This document shows, one piece after another, positions 27,781 to 40,820 of a stretch of DNA of 64,000 bases; the stretch's first letter is position 1, and the number at the start of each line of letters is the position of its first letter. A model generated the notes under the pieces. That model worked only from the letters and a program-made list of their open reading frames with translations, was not told where the DNA came from and did no database searches. The stretch lies in the NCBI GenBank assembly GCA_914767715.1, contig OU612071.1:16426948-16490947 (forward strand), in the 5' to 3' direction. The DNA is from Membranipora membranacea. Taxonomy: Eukaryota > Bryozoa > Gymnolaemata > Cheilostomatida > Membraniporidae. A program made the position numbers and the translations under genes.

Positions 27781-30700
27781 AGAGACGCATTGCGAACTTC
27801 AAAACAGAGTTTCAAACGTTTCTAAGCTAGTAAAGAATTCTGCCCAATTATTGGCTAATTTCCCCAGGACCGTACCTATCGATTTTTGTCGATTTTTTGC
27901 AAAATACCTAGATCGAAAACGCATCGTCACAAGGAGCCAACATTTTAGATGAGACATAGGGACGTCATTGCGAACTTCAAAACAGAGTTTCAAACGTTTC
28001 TAAGCTAGTAAAGAATTCTGCCCAATTATTGGCTAATTTCCCCAGGACCGTACCTATCGATTTTTGTCGATTTTTTGCAAAATACCTATATCGAAAACGC
28101 ATCGTCACAGGGAGCCAATATTTTAGATGAGATATAGGGACGTCATTGCGAACTTCAAAACAGAGTTTCAAACGTTTCTAAGCTAGTGAAGAATTCTGCC
28201 CAATTATTGGCTAAGTTCCCCAGGACCGTACCTATCGATTTTTGTCGATTTTTTGCAAAATACCTAGATCGAAAAAACATCGTCACAGGGAGCCAATATT
28301 TTAGATGAGATATAGGGACGTCATTGCGAACTTCAAAACAGAGTTTCAAACGTTTCTAAGCTAGTAAAGAATTCTGCCCAATTATTGGCTAATTTCCCAG
28401 GACCGTACCAATCGATTTTTGTCGATTTTTTGCAAAATACCTAGATCGAAAACGCATGGTCACAGGGAGCCAATATTTTAGATGAGATATAGGGACATCA
28501 TTGCGAACTTCAAAACAGAGTTTCAAACGTTTCTAAGCTAGTGAAGAATTCTGCCCAATTGTTGGCTAAGTTCCCCAGGACCGTACCTATCGATTTTTGT
28601 CGATTTCTTGCAAAATACCTAGATCGAAAACGCATCGTCACAGGGAGCCAATATTTTAGATGAGATATAGGGACGTCATTGCGAACTTCAAAACAGAGTT
28701 TCAAACGTTTCTAAGCTAGTGAAGAATTCTGCCCAATTATTAGCTAAGTTCCCAAGGACCGTACCTATCGATTTTTGTCGATTTTTTGCAAAATACCTAG
28801 ATCGAAAACGCATCGTCACAGGGAGCTAATATTTTAGATGAGATATAGGGACGTCATTGCGAACTACAAAACAGAGTTTCAAACGTTTCTAAGCTAGTGA
28901 AGAATTCTGCCCAATTGTTGGCTAAGTTCCCCAGGACCGTACCTATCGATTTTTGTCGATTTCTTGCAAAATACCTAGATCGAAAACGCATCGTCACAGG
29001 GAGCCAATATTTTAGATGAGATATAGGGACGTCATTGCGAACTTCAAAACAGAGTTTCAAACGTTTCTAAGCTAGTGAAGAATTCTGCCCAATTATTAGC
29101 TAAGTTCCCAAGGACCGTACCTATCGATTTTTGTCGATTTTTTGCAAAATACCTAGATCGAAAACGCATCGTCACAGGGAGCTAATATTTTAGATGAGAT
29201 ATAGGGACGTCATTGCGAACTACAAAACAGAGTTTCAAACGTTTCTAAGCTAGTAAAGAATTTTGCCCAATTATTGGCTATTTTCCCCAGGACCGTACCT
29301 ATCGATTTTTGTCGATTTCTTGCAAAATACCTAGATCGAAAACGCATCGTCACAGGGAGCCAATATTTTAGATGAGATATAGGGATGTCATTGGAAACTT
29401 CAAAACAGAGTTTCAAACGTTTCTAAGCTAGTAAAGAATTCTGCCCAATTATTGGCTAATTTCCCCAGGACCGTACCTATCGATTTTTGTCAATTTTTTG
29501 CAAAATACCTAGATCGAAAACGCATCGTCACAGGGAGCTAATATTTTAGATGAGATATAGGGGCGTCATTGCGAACTTCAAAACAGAGTTTCAAACGTTT
29601 CTAAGCTATTAAAGAATTCTGCCCAATTATTGGCTAAGTTCCCCAGGACCGTACCTATCGATTTTTGTCGATTTTTTGCAAAATACCTAGATCGAAAACG
29701 CATCGTCACAAGGAGCCAACATTTTAGATGAGATATAGGGACGTCATTGCGAACTTCAAAACAGAGTTTCAAACGTTTCTAAGCTAGTAAAGAATTCTGC
29801 CCAATTATTGGCTAATTTCCCCAGGACCGTACCTATCGATTTTTGTCGATTTTTCGCAAAATACCTAGATCGAAAACGCATCGTCACAGGGAGCCAATAT
29901 ATTAGATGAGATATAGGGACGTCATTGCGAACTTCAAAACAGAGTTTCAAACGTTTCTAAGCTAGTGAAGAATTCTGCCCAATTATTGGCTAAGTTCCCC
30001 CGCACCGTACCTATCGACTTTTGTCGATTTTTTGCAAAATACCTAGATCGAAAACGCATCGTCACAGGGAGCCAATATTTTAGATGAGATATAGAGACGC
30101 ATTGCGAACTTCAAAACAGAGTTTCAAACGTTTCTAAGCTAGTAAAGAATTCTGCCCAATTATTGGCTAATTTCCCCAGGACCGTACCTATCGATTTTTG
30201 TCGATTTTTTGCAAAATACCTAGATCGAAAACGCATCGTCACAAGGAGCCAACATTTTAGATGAGATATAGGGACGTCATTGCGAACTTCAAAACAGAGT
30301 TTCAAACGTTTCTAAGCTAGTAAAGAATTCTGCCCAATTATTGGCTAATTTCCCCAGGACCGTACCTATCGATTTTTGTCGATTTTTTGCAAAATACCTA
30401 TATCGAAAACGCATCGTCACAGGGAGCCAATATTTTAGATGAGATATAGGGACGTCATTGCGAACTTCAAAACAGAGTTTCAAACGTTTCTAAGCTAGTG
30501 AAGAATTCTGCCCAATTATTGGCTAAGTTCCCCAGGACCGTACCTATCGATTTTTGTCGATTTTTTGCAAAATACCTAGATCGAAAAAACATCGTCACAG
30601 GGAGCCAATATTTTAGATGAGATATAGGGACGTCATTGCGAACTTCAAAACAGAGTTTCAAACGTTTCTAAGCTAGTAAAGAATTCTGCCCAATTATTGG

Positions 30701-31640
30701 CTAATTTCCCAGGACCGTACCAATCGATTTTTGTCGATTTTTTGCAAAATACCTAGATCGAAAACGCATGGTCACAGGGAGCCAATATTTTAGATGAGAT
30801 ATAGGGACATCATTGCGAACTTCAAAACAGAGTTTCAAACGTTTCTAAGCTAGTGAAGAATTCTGCCCAATTGTTGGCTAAGTTCCCCAGGACCGTACCT
30901 ATCGATTTTTGTCGATTTCTTGCAAAATACCTAGATCGAAAACGCATCGTCACAGGGAGCCAATATTTTAGATGAGATATAGGGACGTCATTGCGAACTT
31001 CAAAACAGAGTTTCAAACGTTTCTAAGCTAGTGAAGAATTCTGCCCAATTATTAGCTAAGTTCCCAAGGACCGTACCTATCGATTTTTGTCGATTTTTTG
31101 CAAAATACCTAGATCGAAAACGCATCGTCACAGGGAGCTAATATTTTAGATGAGATATAGGGACGTCATTGCGAACTACAAAACAGAGTTTCAAACGTTT
31201 CTAAGCTAGTGAAGAATTCTGCCCAATTGTTGGCTAAGTTCCCCAGGACCGTACCTATCGATTTTTGTCGATTTCTTGCAAAATACCTAGATCGAAAACG
31301 CATCGTCACAGGGAGCCAATATTTTAGATGAGATATAGGGACGTCATTGCGAACTTCAAAACAGAGTTTCAAACGTTTCTAAGCTAGTGAAGAATTCTGC
31401 CCAATTATTAGCTAAGTTCCCAAGGACCGTACCTATCGATTTTTGTCGATTTTTTGCAAAATACCTAGATCGAAAACGCATCGTCACAGGGAGCTAATAT
31501 TTTAGATGAGATATAGGGACGTCATTGCGAACTACAAAACAGAGTTTCAAACGTTTCTAAGCTAGTAAAGAATTTTGCCCAATTATTGGCTATTTTCCCC
31601 AGGACCGTACCTATCAATTTTTGTCGATTTCTTGCAAAAT
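27620..31640 (+). repeat. 2312-bp HOR (13 monomers), two tandem copies, second incomplete
   Basis: The small deletion variant GAGACGCATTGCG occurs at about 27782 and 30094, 2312 bp apart, and the following monomers keep that offset in order. Shared variants include ACCTATATCGAAAACG, CCGTACCAATCG and GAACTACAAAACAG. Copy 1 is about 27620-29931. Copy 2 loses the match near 31640, where GATAGAATACAAATCG appears. There is no truncated monomer in either copy. Confidence 0.83.
28540..29250 (+). repeat. 356-bp dimer tandem inside the 13-monomer HOR
   Basis: A two-monomer block containing CCCAATTGTTGGC, then CCCAATTATTAGCTAAG and GAACTACAAAACAG, occurs twice in a row at 356-bp spacing. The same tandem is inherited in the second 2312-bp copy near 30.85-31.56 kb, so the dimer duplication came before the 13-monomer duplication. 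Confidence 0.75.
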
Positions 31641-32290
31641 ACCTAGATAGAATACAAATCGTCACAGGGAGCTAATATTTTATATGAGATATAGGGACGT
31701 CATTGCGAACTTCAAAACAGAGTTTCAAACGTTTCTAAGCTAGTGAAGAATTCTGCCCAATTATTGGCTAAGTTCCCCAGGACCGTACCTATCGATTTTT
31801 GTCGAATTTTTGCAAAATACCTAGATCGAAAACGCATCGTCACAGGGAGCCAATATTTTAGATGAGATATAGGGATGTCATTGGAAACTTCAAAACAGAG
31901 TTTCAAACGTTTCTAAGCTAGTAAAGAATTCTGCCCAATTATTGGCTATTTTCCCCAGGACCGTACCTATCGATTTTTGTCGATTTCTTGCAAAATACCT
32001 AGATAGAATACGAATCGTCACAGGGAGCTAATATTTTATATGAGATATAGGGACGTCATTGCGAACTTCAAAACAGAGTTTCAAACGTTTCTAAGCTAGT
32101 GAAGAATTCTGCCCAATTATTGGCTAAGTTCCCCAGGACCGTACCTATCGATTTTTGTCGAATTTTTGCAAAATACCTAGATCGAAAACGCATCGTCACA
32201 GGGAGCCAATATTTTAGATGAGATATAGGGATGTCATTGGAAACTTCAAAACAGAGTTTCAAACGTTTCTAAGCTAGTAAAGAATTCTGC
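31580..32290 (+). repeat. 356-bp dimer tandem, two copies
   Basis: A dimer containing GATAGAATAC.AATCG, TTATATGAG, TCGAATTTTTGC and GTCATTGGAAAC is repeated with 356-bp spacing (GTCATTGGAAAC near 31877 and 32233). The two copies are nearly identical; the first carries CTATCAATTTTTG near 31612 where the second reads CTATCGATTTTTG. Confidence 0.75.
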
Positions 32291-33359
32291 CCAATTATTG
32301 GCTAATTTCCCCAGGACCGTACCTATCGATTTTTGTCAATTTTTTGCAAAATACCTAGATCGAAAACTCATCGTCACAGGGAGCCAATATTTTAGATGAG
32401 ATATAGGGGCGTCATTGCAAACTTCAATGCAGAGTTTCAAACGTTTCTAAGCTAGTGAAGAATTCTGCCCAATTATTGGCTAAGTTCCCCAGGACCGTAC
32501 CTATCGATTTTTGTCGATTTTTTGCAAAATACCTAGATCGAAAAAACATCGTCACAGGGAGCCAATATTTTATATGAGATATAGGGACGTCATTGCGAAC
32601 TTCAAAACAGAGTTTCAAACGTTTCTAAGCTAGTAAAGAATTCTGCCCAATTATTGGCTAATTTCCCAAGACCGTACCTATCGATTTTTGTCGATTTTTT
32701 GCAAAATACCTAGATCGAAAACGCATGGTCACAGGGAGCCAATATTTTAGATGAGATATAGGGACATCATTGCGAACTTCAAAACAGAGTTTCAAACGTT
32801 TCTAAGCTAGTGAAGAATTCTGCCCAATTATTGGCTAAGTTCCCCAAGACCGTACCTATCGATTTTTGTCGATTTCTTGCAAAATACCTAGATCGAAAAC
32901 GCATCGTCACAGGGAGCTAATATTTTAGATGAGATATAGGGGCGTCATTGCGAACTTCAAAACAGAGTTTCAAACGTTTCTAAGCTATTGAAGAATTCTG
33001 CCCAATTATTGGTTAAGTTCCCAGGACCGTACCTATCGATTTTTGTCGATTTTTTGCAAAATACCTAGATCGAAAACGCATTGTCACAGGGAGCCAATAT
33101 TTTAGATGAGATATAGGGACGTCATTGCAAACTTCAAAACAGAGTTTCAAACGTTTCTAAGCTAGTAAAGAATTCTGCCCAATTATTGGCTAATTTCCCC
33201 AGGACCGTACCTATCGATTTTTGTCAATTTTTTGCAAAATACCTAGATCGAAAACACATCGTCACAGGGAGCCAATATTTTAGATGAGATATAGGGACAT
33301 AATTGCGAACTTCAAAACAGAGTTTCAAACGGTTCTAAGCTAGTGAAGAATTCTGCCCA
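32291..33359 (+). repeat. Satellite mosaic between local tandems
   Basis: About six monomers without an obvious local period. The order resembles parts of the 8.8-9.4 kb and 25.2-25.7 kb regions, for example the TTGGTTAAGTTCCCAGGACC monomer near 33010, which has its counterpart near 25292. A monomer reading CTTCAATGCAGAG near 32421 is shared with one near 36581. Confidence 0.6.
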
Positions 33360-34355
33360 TTTATTGGCTAAGTTCCCCAGGACCGTACCTATCGATTTTT
33401 GTCGATTTTTTGCAAAATACCTAGATCGAAAACGCATCGTCACAAGGAGCCAACATTTTAGATGAGATATAGGGACGTCATTGCGAACTTCAAAACAGAG
33501 TTTCAAACGTTTCTAAGCTAGTAAAGAATTCTGCCCAATTATTGGCTAATTTCCCCAGGACCGTACCTATCGATTTTTGTCGATTTTTCGCAAAATACCT
33601 AGATCGAAAACGCATCGTCACAGGGAGCCAATATATTAGATGAGATATAGGGACGTCATTGCGAACTTCAAAACAGAGTTTCAAACGTTTCTAAGCTAGT
33701 GAAGAATTCTGCCCAATTATTGGCTAAGTTCCCAAGGACCGTACCTATCGATTTTTGTCGATTTTTTGCAAAATACCTAGATCGAAAACGCATCGTCACA
33801 GGGAGCTAATATTTTAGATGAGATATAGGGGCGTCATTGCGAACTTCAAAACAGAGTTTCAAACGTTTCTAAGCTATTAAAGAATTCTGCCCAATTATTG
33901 GCTAAGTTCCCCAGGACCGTACCTATCGATTTTTGTCGATTTTTTGCAAAATACCTAGATCGAAAACGCATCGTCACAAGGAGCCAACATTTTAGATGAG
34001 ATATAGGGACGTCATTGCGAACTTCAAAACAGAGTTTCAAACGTTTCTAAGCTAGTAAAGAATTCTGCCCAATTATTGGCTAATTTCCCCAGGACCGTAC
34101 CTATCGATTTTTGTCGATTTTTCGCAAAATACCTAGATCGAAAACGCATCGTCACAGGGAGCCAATATATTAGATGAGATATAGGGACGTCATTGCGAAC
34201 TTCAAAACAGAGTTTCAAACGTTTCTAAGCTAGTGAAGAATTCTGCCCAATTATTGGCTAAGTTCCCAAGGACCGTACCTATCGATTTTTGTCGATTTTT
34301 TGCAAAATACCTAGATCGAAAACGCATCGTCACAGGGAGCTAATATTTTAGATGA
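33360..34355 (+). repeat. 534-bp trimer tandem, two copies
   Basis: A three-monomer block with CACAAGGAGCCAACATT, then TTTTTCGCAAAAT plus CCAATATATTAG, then GTTCCCAAGGACC, occurs at 33.36-33.89 kb and again at 33.89-34.36 kb, spaced 534 bp. A related pair of monomers lies at 29.58-29.95 kb, 4268 bp upstream, so this trimer was assembled from sequence of the 13-monomer zone. Confidence 0.75.
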
Positions 34356-35299
34356 GATATAGGGACGTCATTGCGAACTACAAAACAGAGTTTCAAACGT
34401 TTCTAAGCTAGTAAAGAATTTTGCCCAATTATTGGCTATTTTCCCCAGGACCGTACCTATCGATTTTTGTCGATTTCTTGCAAAATACCTAGATAGAATA
34501 CGAATCGTCACAGGGAGCTATTATTTTATATGAGATATAGGGACGTCATTGCGAACTTCAAAACAGAGTTTCAAACGTTTCTAAGCTAGTGAAGAATTCT
34601 GCCCAATTATTGGCTAAGTTCCCCAGGACCGTACCTATCGATTTTTGTCGATTTCTTGCAAAATACCTAGATCGAAAACGCATCGTCACAGGGAGCTAAT
34701 ATTTTAGATGAGATATAGGGGCGTCATTGCGAACTTCAAAACAGAGTTTCAAACGTTTCTAAGCTAGTGAAGAATTCTGCCCAATTATTGGCTGAGTTCC
34801 CCAGGACCGTACCCATCGATTTTTGTCGATTTTTTGCAAAATACCTAGATCGAAAACGCATCGTCACAAGGAGCCAACATTTTAGATGAGATATAGGGAC
34901 GTGATTGCGAACTTCAAAACAGAGTTTCAAACGTTTGTAAGCTAGTAAAGAATTCTGCCCAATTATTGGCTAATTTCCCCAGGACCGTACCTATCGATTT
35001 TTGTCGATTTTTTGCAAAATACCTAGATCGAAAACGCATCGTCACAGGGAGCCAATATTTTAGATGAGATATAGGGACGTCATTGCGAAATTCAAAACAG
35101 AGTTTCAAACGTTTCTAAGCTAGTGAAGAATTCTGCCCAATTATTGGCTAAGTTCCCCAGGACCGTACCTATCGATTTTGTCGATTTTTTGCAAAATACC
35201 TAGATCGAAAACGCATCGTCACAGGGAGCTAATATTTTTGATGAGGTATAGGGACGTCATTGCGAACTTCAAAACAGAGTTACAAACGTTTCTAAGCTA
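34356..35299 (+). repeat. Satellite mosaic at the boundary of two HOR zones
   Basis: About five monomers of mixed type. Private variants include TTGGCTGAGTTCC near 34790, GTACCCATCG near 34810 and ACGTTTGTAAGC near 34931. GGGACGTGATTGCG near 34899 recurs near 36212 and 36750. I see no function beyond array sequence. Confidence 0.6.
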
Positions 35300-37710
35300 G
35301 TAAAGAATTCTGCCCAATTATTGGCTATTTTCCCCAGGACCGTACCTATCGATTTTTGTCGATTTTTTGCAAAATTCCTAGATAGAAAACGCATCGTAAC
35401 AGGGAGCTAATTATTTAGATGAGATATAGGGACGCCATTGCGAACTTCAAAACAGAGCCCATCGTCACAGGGAGCTAATATTTTAGATGAGATATAGAGA
35501 CATCATTGCGAACCTCAAAACAGAGTTTCAAGCGTTTCTAAGCTAGTAAAGAATTCTGCCCAATTATTGGCTAATTTCCCCAGGACCGTACCTATCGATT
35601 TTTGTTGATTTTTGGCAAAATACCTAGATCGAAAAAACATCGTCACAGGGAGCCAATATTTTAGATGAGATATAGAGACATCATTGCGAACCTCAAAACA
35701 GAGTTTCAAGCGTTTCTAAGCTAGTAAAGAATTCTGCCCAATTATTGGCTAATTTCCCCAGGACCGTACCTATCGATTTTTGTTGATTTTTGGCAAAATA
35801 CCTAGATCGAAAAAACATCGCCACAGGGAGCCAATATTTTAGATGAGATATAGGGACGTCATTGCGAACTTCAAAACAGAGTTTCAAACGTTTCTAAGCT
35901 AGTAAAGAATTCTGCCCAATTATTGGCTAATTTCCCCAGTACCGTAAATATCGATTATGTCGATTTCTTGCAAAATACCTCAATAGAATATGCATCGTCA
36001 CAGGGAGCTAATATTTTATATGAGATATAGGGACGTCATTGCGAACCTCAAAACAGAGTTTCGAGCGTTTCTAAGCGAGTAAAGAATTATGCTTAATTAT
36101 TGGCTAATTTCCCCAGGACCCTACCTATCGATTTTTGTCGATTTTTTGCAAAATACCTAGATCGAAAACGCATCGTCACAAGGAGCCAACATTTTAGATG
36201 AGATATAGGGACGTGATTGCGAACTTCAAAACAGAGTTTCAAACGTTTCTAAGCTAGTAAAGAATTCTGCCCAATTATTGGCTAATTTCCCCAGGACCGT
36301 ACCTATCGATTTTTGTCGATTTTTTGCAAAATACCTAGATCGAAAACGCATCGTCACAGGGAGCCAATATTTTAGATGAGATATAGGGACTTGATTGCGA
36401 AATTCAAAACAGAGTTTCAAACGTTTCTAAGCTAGTGAAGAATTCTGCCCAATTATTGGCTAAGTTCCCCAGGACCGTACCTATCGATTTTTGTCAATTT
36501 TTTGCAAAATACCTAGATCGAAAACACATCGTCACAGGGAGCCAATATTTTAGATGAGATATAGGGGCGTCATTGCAAACTTCAATGCAGAGTTTCAAAC
36601 GTTTCTAAGCTAGTGAAGAATTCTGCCCAATTATTGGCTAAGTTCCCCAGGACCGTACCTATCGATTTTTGTCGATTTTTTGCAAAATACCTAGATCGAA
36701 AACGCATCGTCACAAGGAGCCAACATTTTAGATGAGATATAGGGACGTGATTGCGAACTTCAAAACAGAGTTTCAAACGTTTCTAAGCTAGTAAAGAATT
36801 CTGCCCAATTATTGGCTAATTTCCCCAGGACCGTACCTATCGATTTTTGTCGATTTTTTGCAAAATTCCTAGATAGAAAACGCATCGTAACAGGGAGCTA
36901 ATTATTTAGATGAGATATAGGGACGCCATTGCGAACTTCAAAACAGAGCCCATCGTCACAGGGAGCTAATATTTTAGATGAGATATAGAGACATCATTGC
37001 GAACCTCAAAACAGAGTTTCAAGCGTTTCTAAGCTAGTAAAGAATTCTGCCCAATTATTGGCTAATTTCCCCAGGACCGTACCTATCGATTTTTGTTGAT
37101 TTTTGGCAAAATACCTAGATCGAAAAAACATCGTCACAAGGAGCCAATATTTTAGATGAGATATAGAGACATCATTGCGAACCTCAAAACAGAGTTTCAA
37201 GCGTTTCTAAGCTAGTAAAGAATTCTGCCCAATTATTGGCTAATTTCCCCAGGACCGTACCTATCGATTTTTGTTGATTTTTGGCAAAATACCTAGATCG
37301 AAAAAACATCGTCACAGGGAGCCAATATTTTAGATGAGATATAGGGACGTCATTGCGAACTTCAAAACAGAGTTTCAAACGTTTCTAAGCTAGTAAAGAA
37401 TTCTGCCCAATTATTGGCTAATTTCCCCAGGACCGTAAATATCGATTATGTCGATTTCTTGCAAAATACCTCAATAGAATACGCATCGTCACAGGGAGCT
37501 AATATTTTATATGAGATATAGGGACGTCATTGCGAACCACAAAACAGAGTTTCGAGCGTTTCTAAGCGAGTAAAGAATTATGCTTAATTATTGGCTAATT
37601 TCCCCAGGACCCTACCTATCGATTTTTGTCGATTTTTTGCAAAATACCTAGATCGAAAACGCATCGTCACAGGGAGCCAATATTTTAGATGAGAGATAGG
37701 GACGTCATTG
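35300..37710 (+). repeat. 1491-bp HOR (eight monomers plus one 68-bp monomer), two copies over their shared part
   Basis: Truncated-monomer junctions at 35457 and 36948 are 1491 bp apart. The following TTTTTGGCAAAAT monomers and the CCGTAAATATCGATTATGTCG monomer (near 35942 and 37433) keep the same offset. The matched segments are about 35300-36220 and 36791-37710. The interval 36.23-36.79 kb holds three monomers that have no partner inside the first copy. Confidence 0.78.
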
Positions 37711-40700
37711 CGAACTTCAAAACAGAGTTTCAAACGTTTCTAAGCTAGTAAAGAATTCTGCCCGATTATTGGCTAATTTCCCCAGGACCGTACCTATCGA
37801 TTTTTGTCGATTTTTTGCAAAATACCTAGATCGAAAACGCATCGTCACAGGTAGCCAATATTTTAGATGAGATATAGGGACGTCATTGCAAACTTCAAAA
37901 CAGAGTTTCAAACGTTTCTAAGCTAGCGAAGAATTCTGCCCAATTATTGGCTAAGTTCCCCAGGACCGTACCTATCGATTTTCGTCGATTTTTTGCAAAA
38001 TACCTAGATCGAAAACGCATCGTCACAGGGAGCTAATATTTTAGATGAGATATAGGGACGTCATTGCAAACTTCAAAACAGAGTTTCAAACGTTTCTAAG
38101 CTAGTAAAGAATTTTGCCCAATTATTGGCTATTTTCCCCAGGACCGTACCTATCGATTTTTGTCGATTTCTTGCAAAATACCTAGATAGAATACGAATCG
38201 TCACAGGGAGCTAATATTTTATATGAGATATAGGGACGTCATTGCGAACCTCAAAACAGAGTTTCAAACCTTTCTAAGCTAGTAAAGAATTCTGCCCAAT
38301 TGTTGGCTATTTTACCCAGGACCGTACCTATCGATTTTTGTCGATTTCTTGCAAATACCTCGATAGAATACGAATCGTCACAGGGAGCTAATATTTTATA
38401 TGAGATATAGGGATGTCATTGCGAACCTCAAAACAGAGTTTCAAGTGTTTCTAAGTGAGTAAATAATTCTGCCCAATTATTGGCTAATTTCCCCAGGACC
38501 GTACCCATCCATTTTTGTTGATTTCTTGCAAAATACCTCGATAGAAGACGCATCGTCACAGGGAGCCAATATTTTAGATGAGATATAGGGACGTCATTGC
38601 GAACTTCAAAACAGAGTTTCAAACGTTTCTAAGCTAGTAAAGAATTCTGCCCAATTATTGGCTAATTTCCCAGGACCGTACCTATCGATTTTTGTCGATT
38701 TCTTGCAAAATACCTCGATAGAATACGAATCGTCACAGGGAGCTAATATTTTATATGAGATATAGGGACGTCATTGCGAACCTCAAAACAGAGTTTCAAG
38801 CGTTTCTAAGTGAGTAAATAATTCTGCCCAATTATTGGCTAATTTCCCCAGGACCGTACCCATCCATTTTTGTTGATTTCTTGCAAAATACCTCGATAGA
38901 AGACGCATCGTCACAGGGAGCTAATATTTTATATGAGATATAGGGACGTCAATGCGAACCTCAAAACAGAGTTTCAAGCGTTTCTAAGCTAGTATAGAAG
39001 TCTGCTCAATTCTTGGCTAATTTCCCCAGGACCGTACCTATCGATTTTTGTCGATTTTTTGCAAAATACCTAGATCGAAAACGCATCGTCACAGGGAGCC
39101 AATATTTTAGATGAGAGATGGGGACGTCATTGCGAACTTCAAAACAGAGTTTCAAACGTTTCTAAGCTAGTAAAGAATTCTGCCCGATTATTGGCTAATT
39201 TCCCCAGGACCATACCTATCGATTTTTGTCGATTTTTTGCAAAATACCTAGATCGAAAACGCATCGTCACAGGTAGCCAATATTTTAGATGAGATATAGG
39301 GACGTCATTGCAAACTTCAAAACAGAGTTTCAAACGTTTCTATGCTAGTGAAGAATTCTGCCCAATTATTGGCTAAGTTCCCCAGGACCGTACCTATCGA
39401 TTTTCGTCGATTTTTTGCAAAATACCTAGATCGAAAACGCATCGTCACAGGGAGCTAATATTTTAGATGAGATATAGGGACATCATTGCAAACTTCAAAA
39501 CAGAGTTTCAAACGTTTCTAAGCTAGTAAAGAATTTTGCCCAATTATTGGCTATTTTCCCCAGGACCGTACCTATCGATTTTTGTCGATTTCTTGCAAAA
39601 TACCTAGATAGAATACGAATCGTCACAGGGAGCTAATATTTTATATGAGATATAGGGACGTCATTGCGAACCTCAAAACAGAGTTTCAAACCTTTCTAAG
39701 CTAGTAAAGAATTCTGCCCAATTGTTGGCTATTTTACCCAGGACCGTACCTATCGATTTTTGTCGATTTCTTGCAAAATACCTCGATAGAATACGAATCG
39801 TCACAGGGAGCTAATATTTTATATGAGATATAGGGACGTCATTGCGAACCTCAAAACAGAGTTTCAAGCGTTTCTAAGTGAGTAAATAATTCTGCCCAAT
39901 TATTGGCTAATTTCCCCAGGACCGTACCCATCCATTTTTGTTGATTTCTTGCAAAATACCTCGATAGAAGACGCATCGTCACAGGGAGCTAATATTTTAT
40001 ATGAGATATAGGGACGTCAATGCGAACCTCAAAACAGAGTTTCAAGCGTTTCTAAGCTAGCATAGAAGTCTGCTCAATTCTTGGCTAATTTCCCCAGGAC
40101 CGTACCTATCGATTTTTGTCGATTTCTTGCAAAATACCTCGATAGAATACGAATCGTCACAGGGAGCTAATATTTTATATGAGATATAGGGACGTCATTG
40201 CGAACCTCAAAACCGAGTTTCAAGCGTTTCTAAGTGAGTAAATAATTCTGCCCAATTATTGGCTAATTTCCCCAGGACCGTACCCATCCATTTTTGTTGA
40301 TTTCTTGCAAAATACCTCGATAGAAGACGCATCGTCACAGGGAGCTAATATTTTATATGAGATATAGGGACGTCAATGCGAACCTCAAAACAGAGTTTCA
40401 AGCGTTTCTAAGCTAGTATAGAAGTCTGCTCAATTCTTGGCTAATTTCCCCAGGACCGTACCTATCGATTTTTGTCGATTTTTTGCAAAATACCTAGATC
40501 GAAAACGCATCGTCACAGGGAGCCAATATTTTAGATGAGAGATGGGGACGTCATTGCGAACTTCAAAACAGAGTTTCAAACGTTTCTAAGCTAGTAAAGA
40601 ATTCTGCCCGATTATTGGCTAATTTCCCCAGGACCGTACCTATCGATTTTTGTCGATTTTTTGCAAAATACCTAGATCGAAAACGCATCGTCACAGGTAG

Positions 40701-40820
40701 CCAATATTTTAGATGAGATATAGGGACGTCATTGCAAACTTCAAAACAGAGTTTCAAACGTTTCTAAGCTAGTGAAGAATTCTGCCCAATTATTGGCTAA
40801 GTTCCCCAGGACCGTAGCTA
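37620..40820 (+). repeat. 1423-bp HOR (eight monomers), two copies plus a partial third
   Basis: The ATTCTGCCCGATTATTGG monomer with CACAGGTAGCC recurs near 37752, 39174 and 40598 at 1422-1424 bp. Shared variants include TTTTCGTCGATTTT, GTACCCATCCATTTTTG and AGTCTGCTCAATTCTTGG. Copy 1 has one shortened monomer (TTGCAAATACCTCG near 38350). The match ends near 40820, where GTAGCTATCG is followed by the GATAGAAAACGAATCG type. Confidence 0.8.

Larger units (their letters stand above)
2811..37016 (+). repeat. 68-bp truncated monomers, left lineage (14 copies)
   Basis: A monomer is cut after CAGAG (position 153) and joined to CATCGTCAC (position 88 of the next unit) through CC, a net loss of 110 bp. 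Junctions follow bases 2810, 4121, 4543, 5678, 7880, 10082, 12283, 14484, 17932, 20134, 22335, 27386, 35457 and 36948. Thirteen share an upstream haplotype: TTCCTAGATAG, CGTAACAGGG, TAATTATTTAG and GACGCCAT; 4543 has TAATATTTTAG and GACGTCAT instead. Reading GCCATTGCG (2810, 4121, 35457, 36948) or GCCATCGCG (the others) separates two sublineages. Confidence 0.88.

Noticed and set aside
38340-38360. Shortened monomer (TTGCAAATACC) as a possible functional site
   Set aside because: It is an isolated deletion in an A-tract, not shared with the other copies of the 8-monomer HOR.
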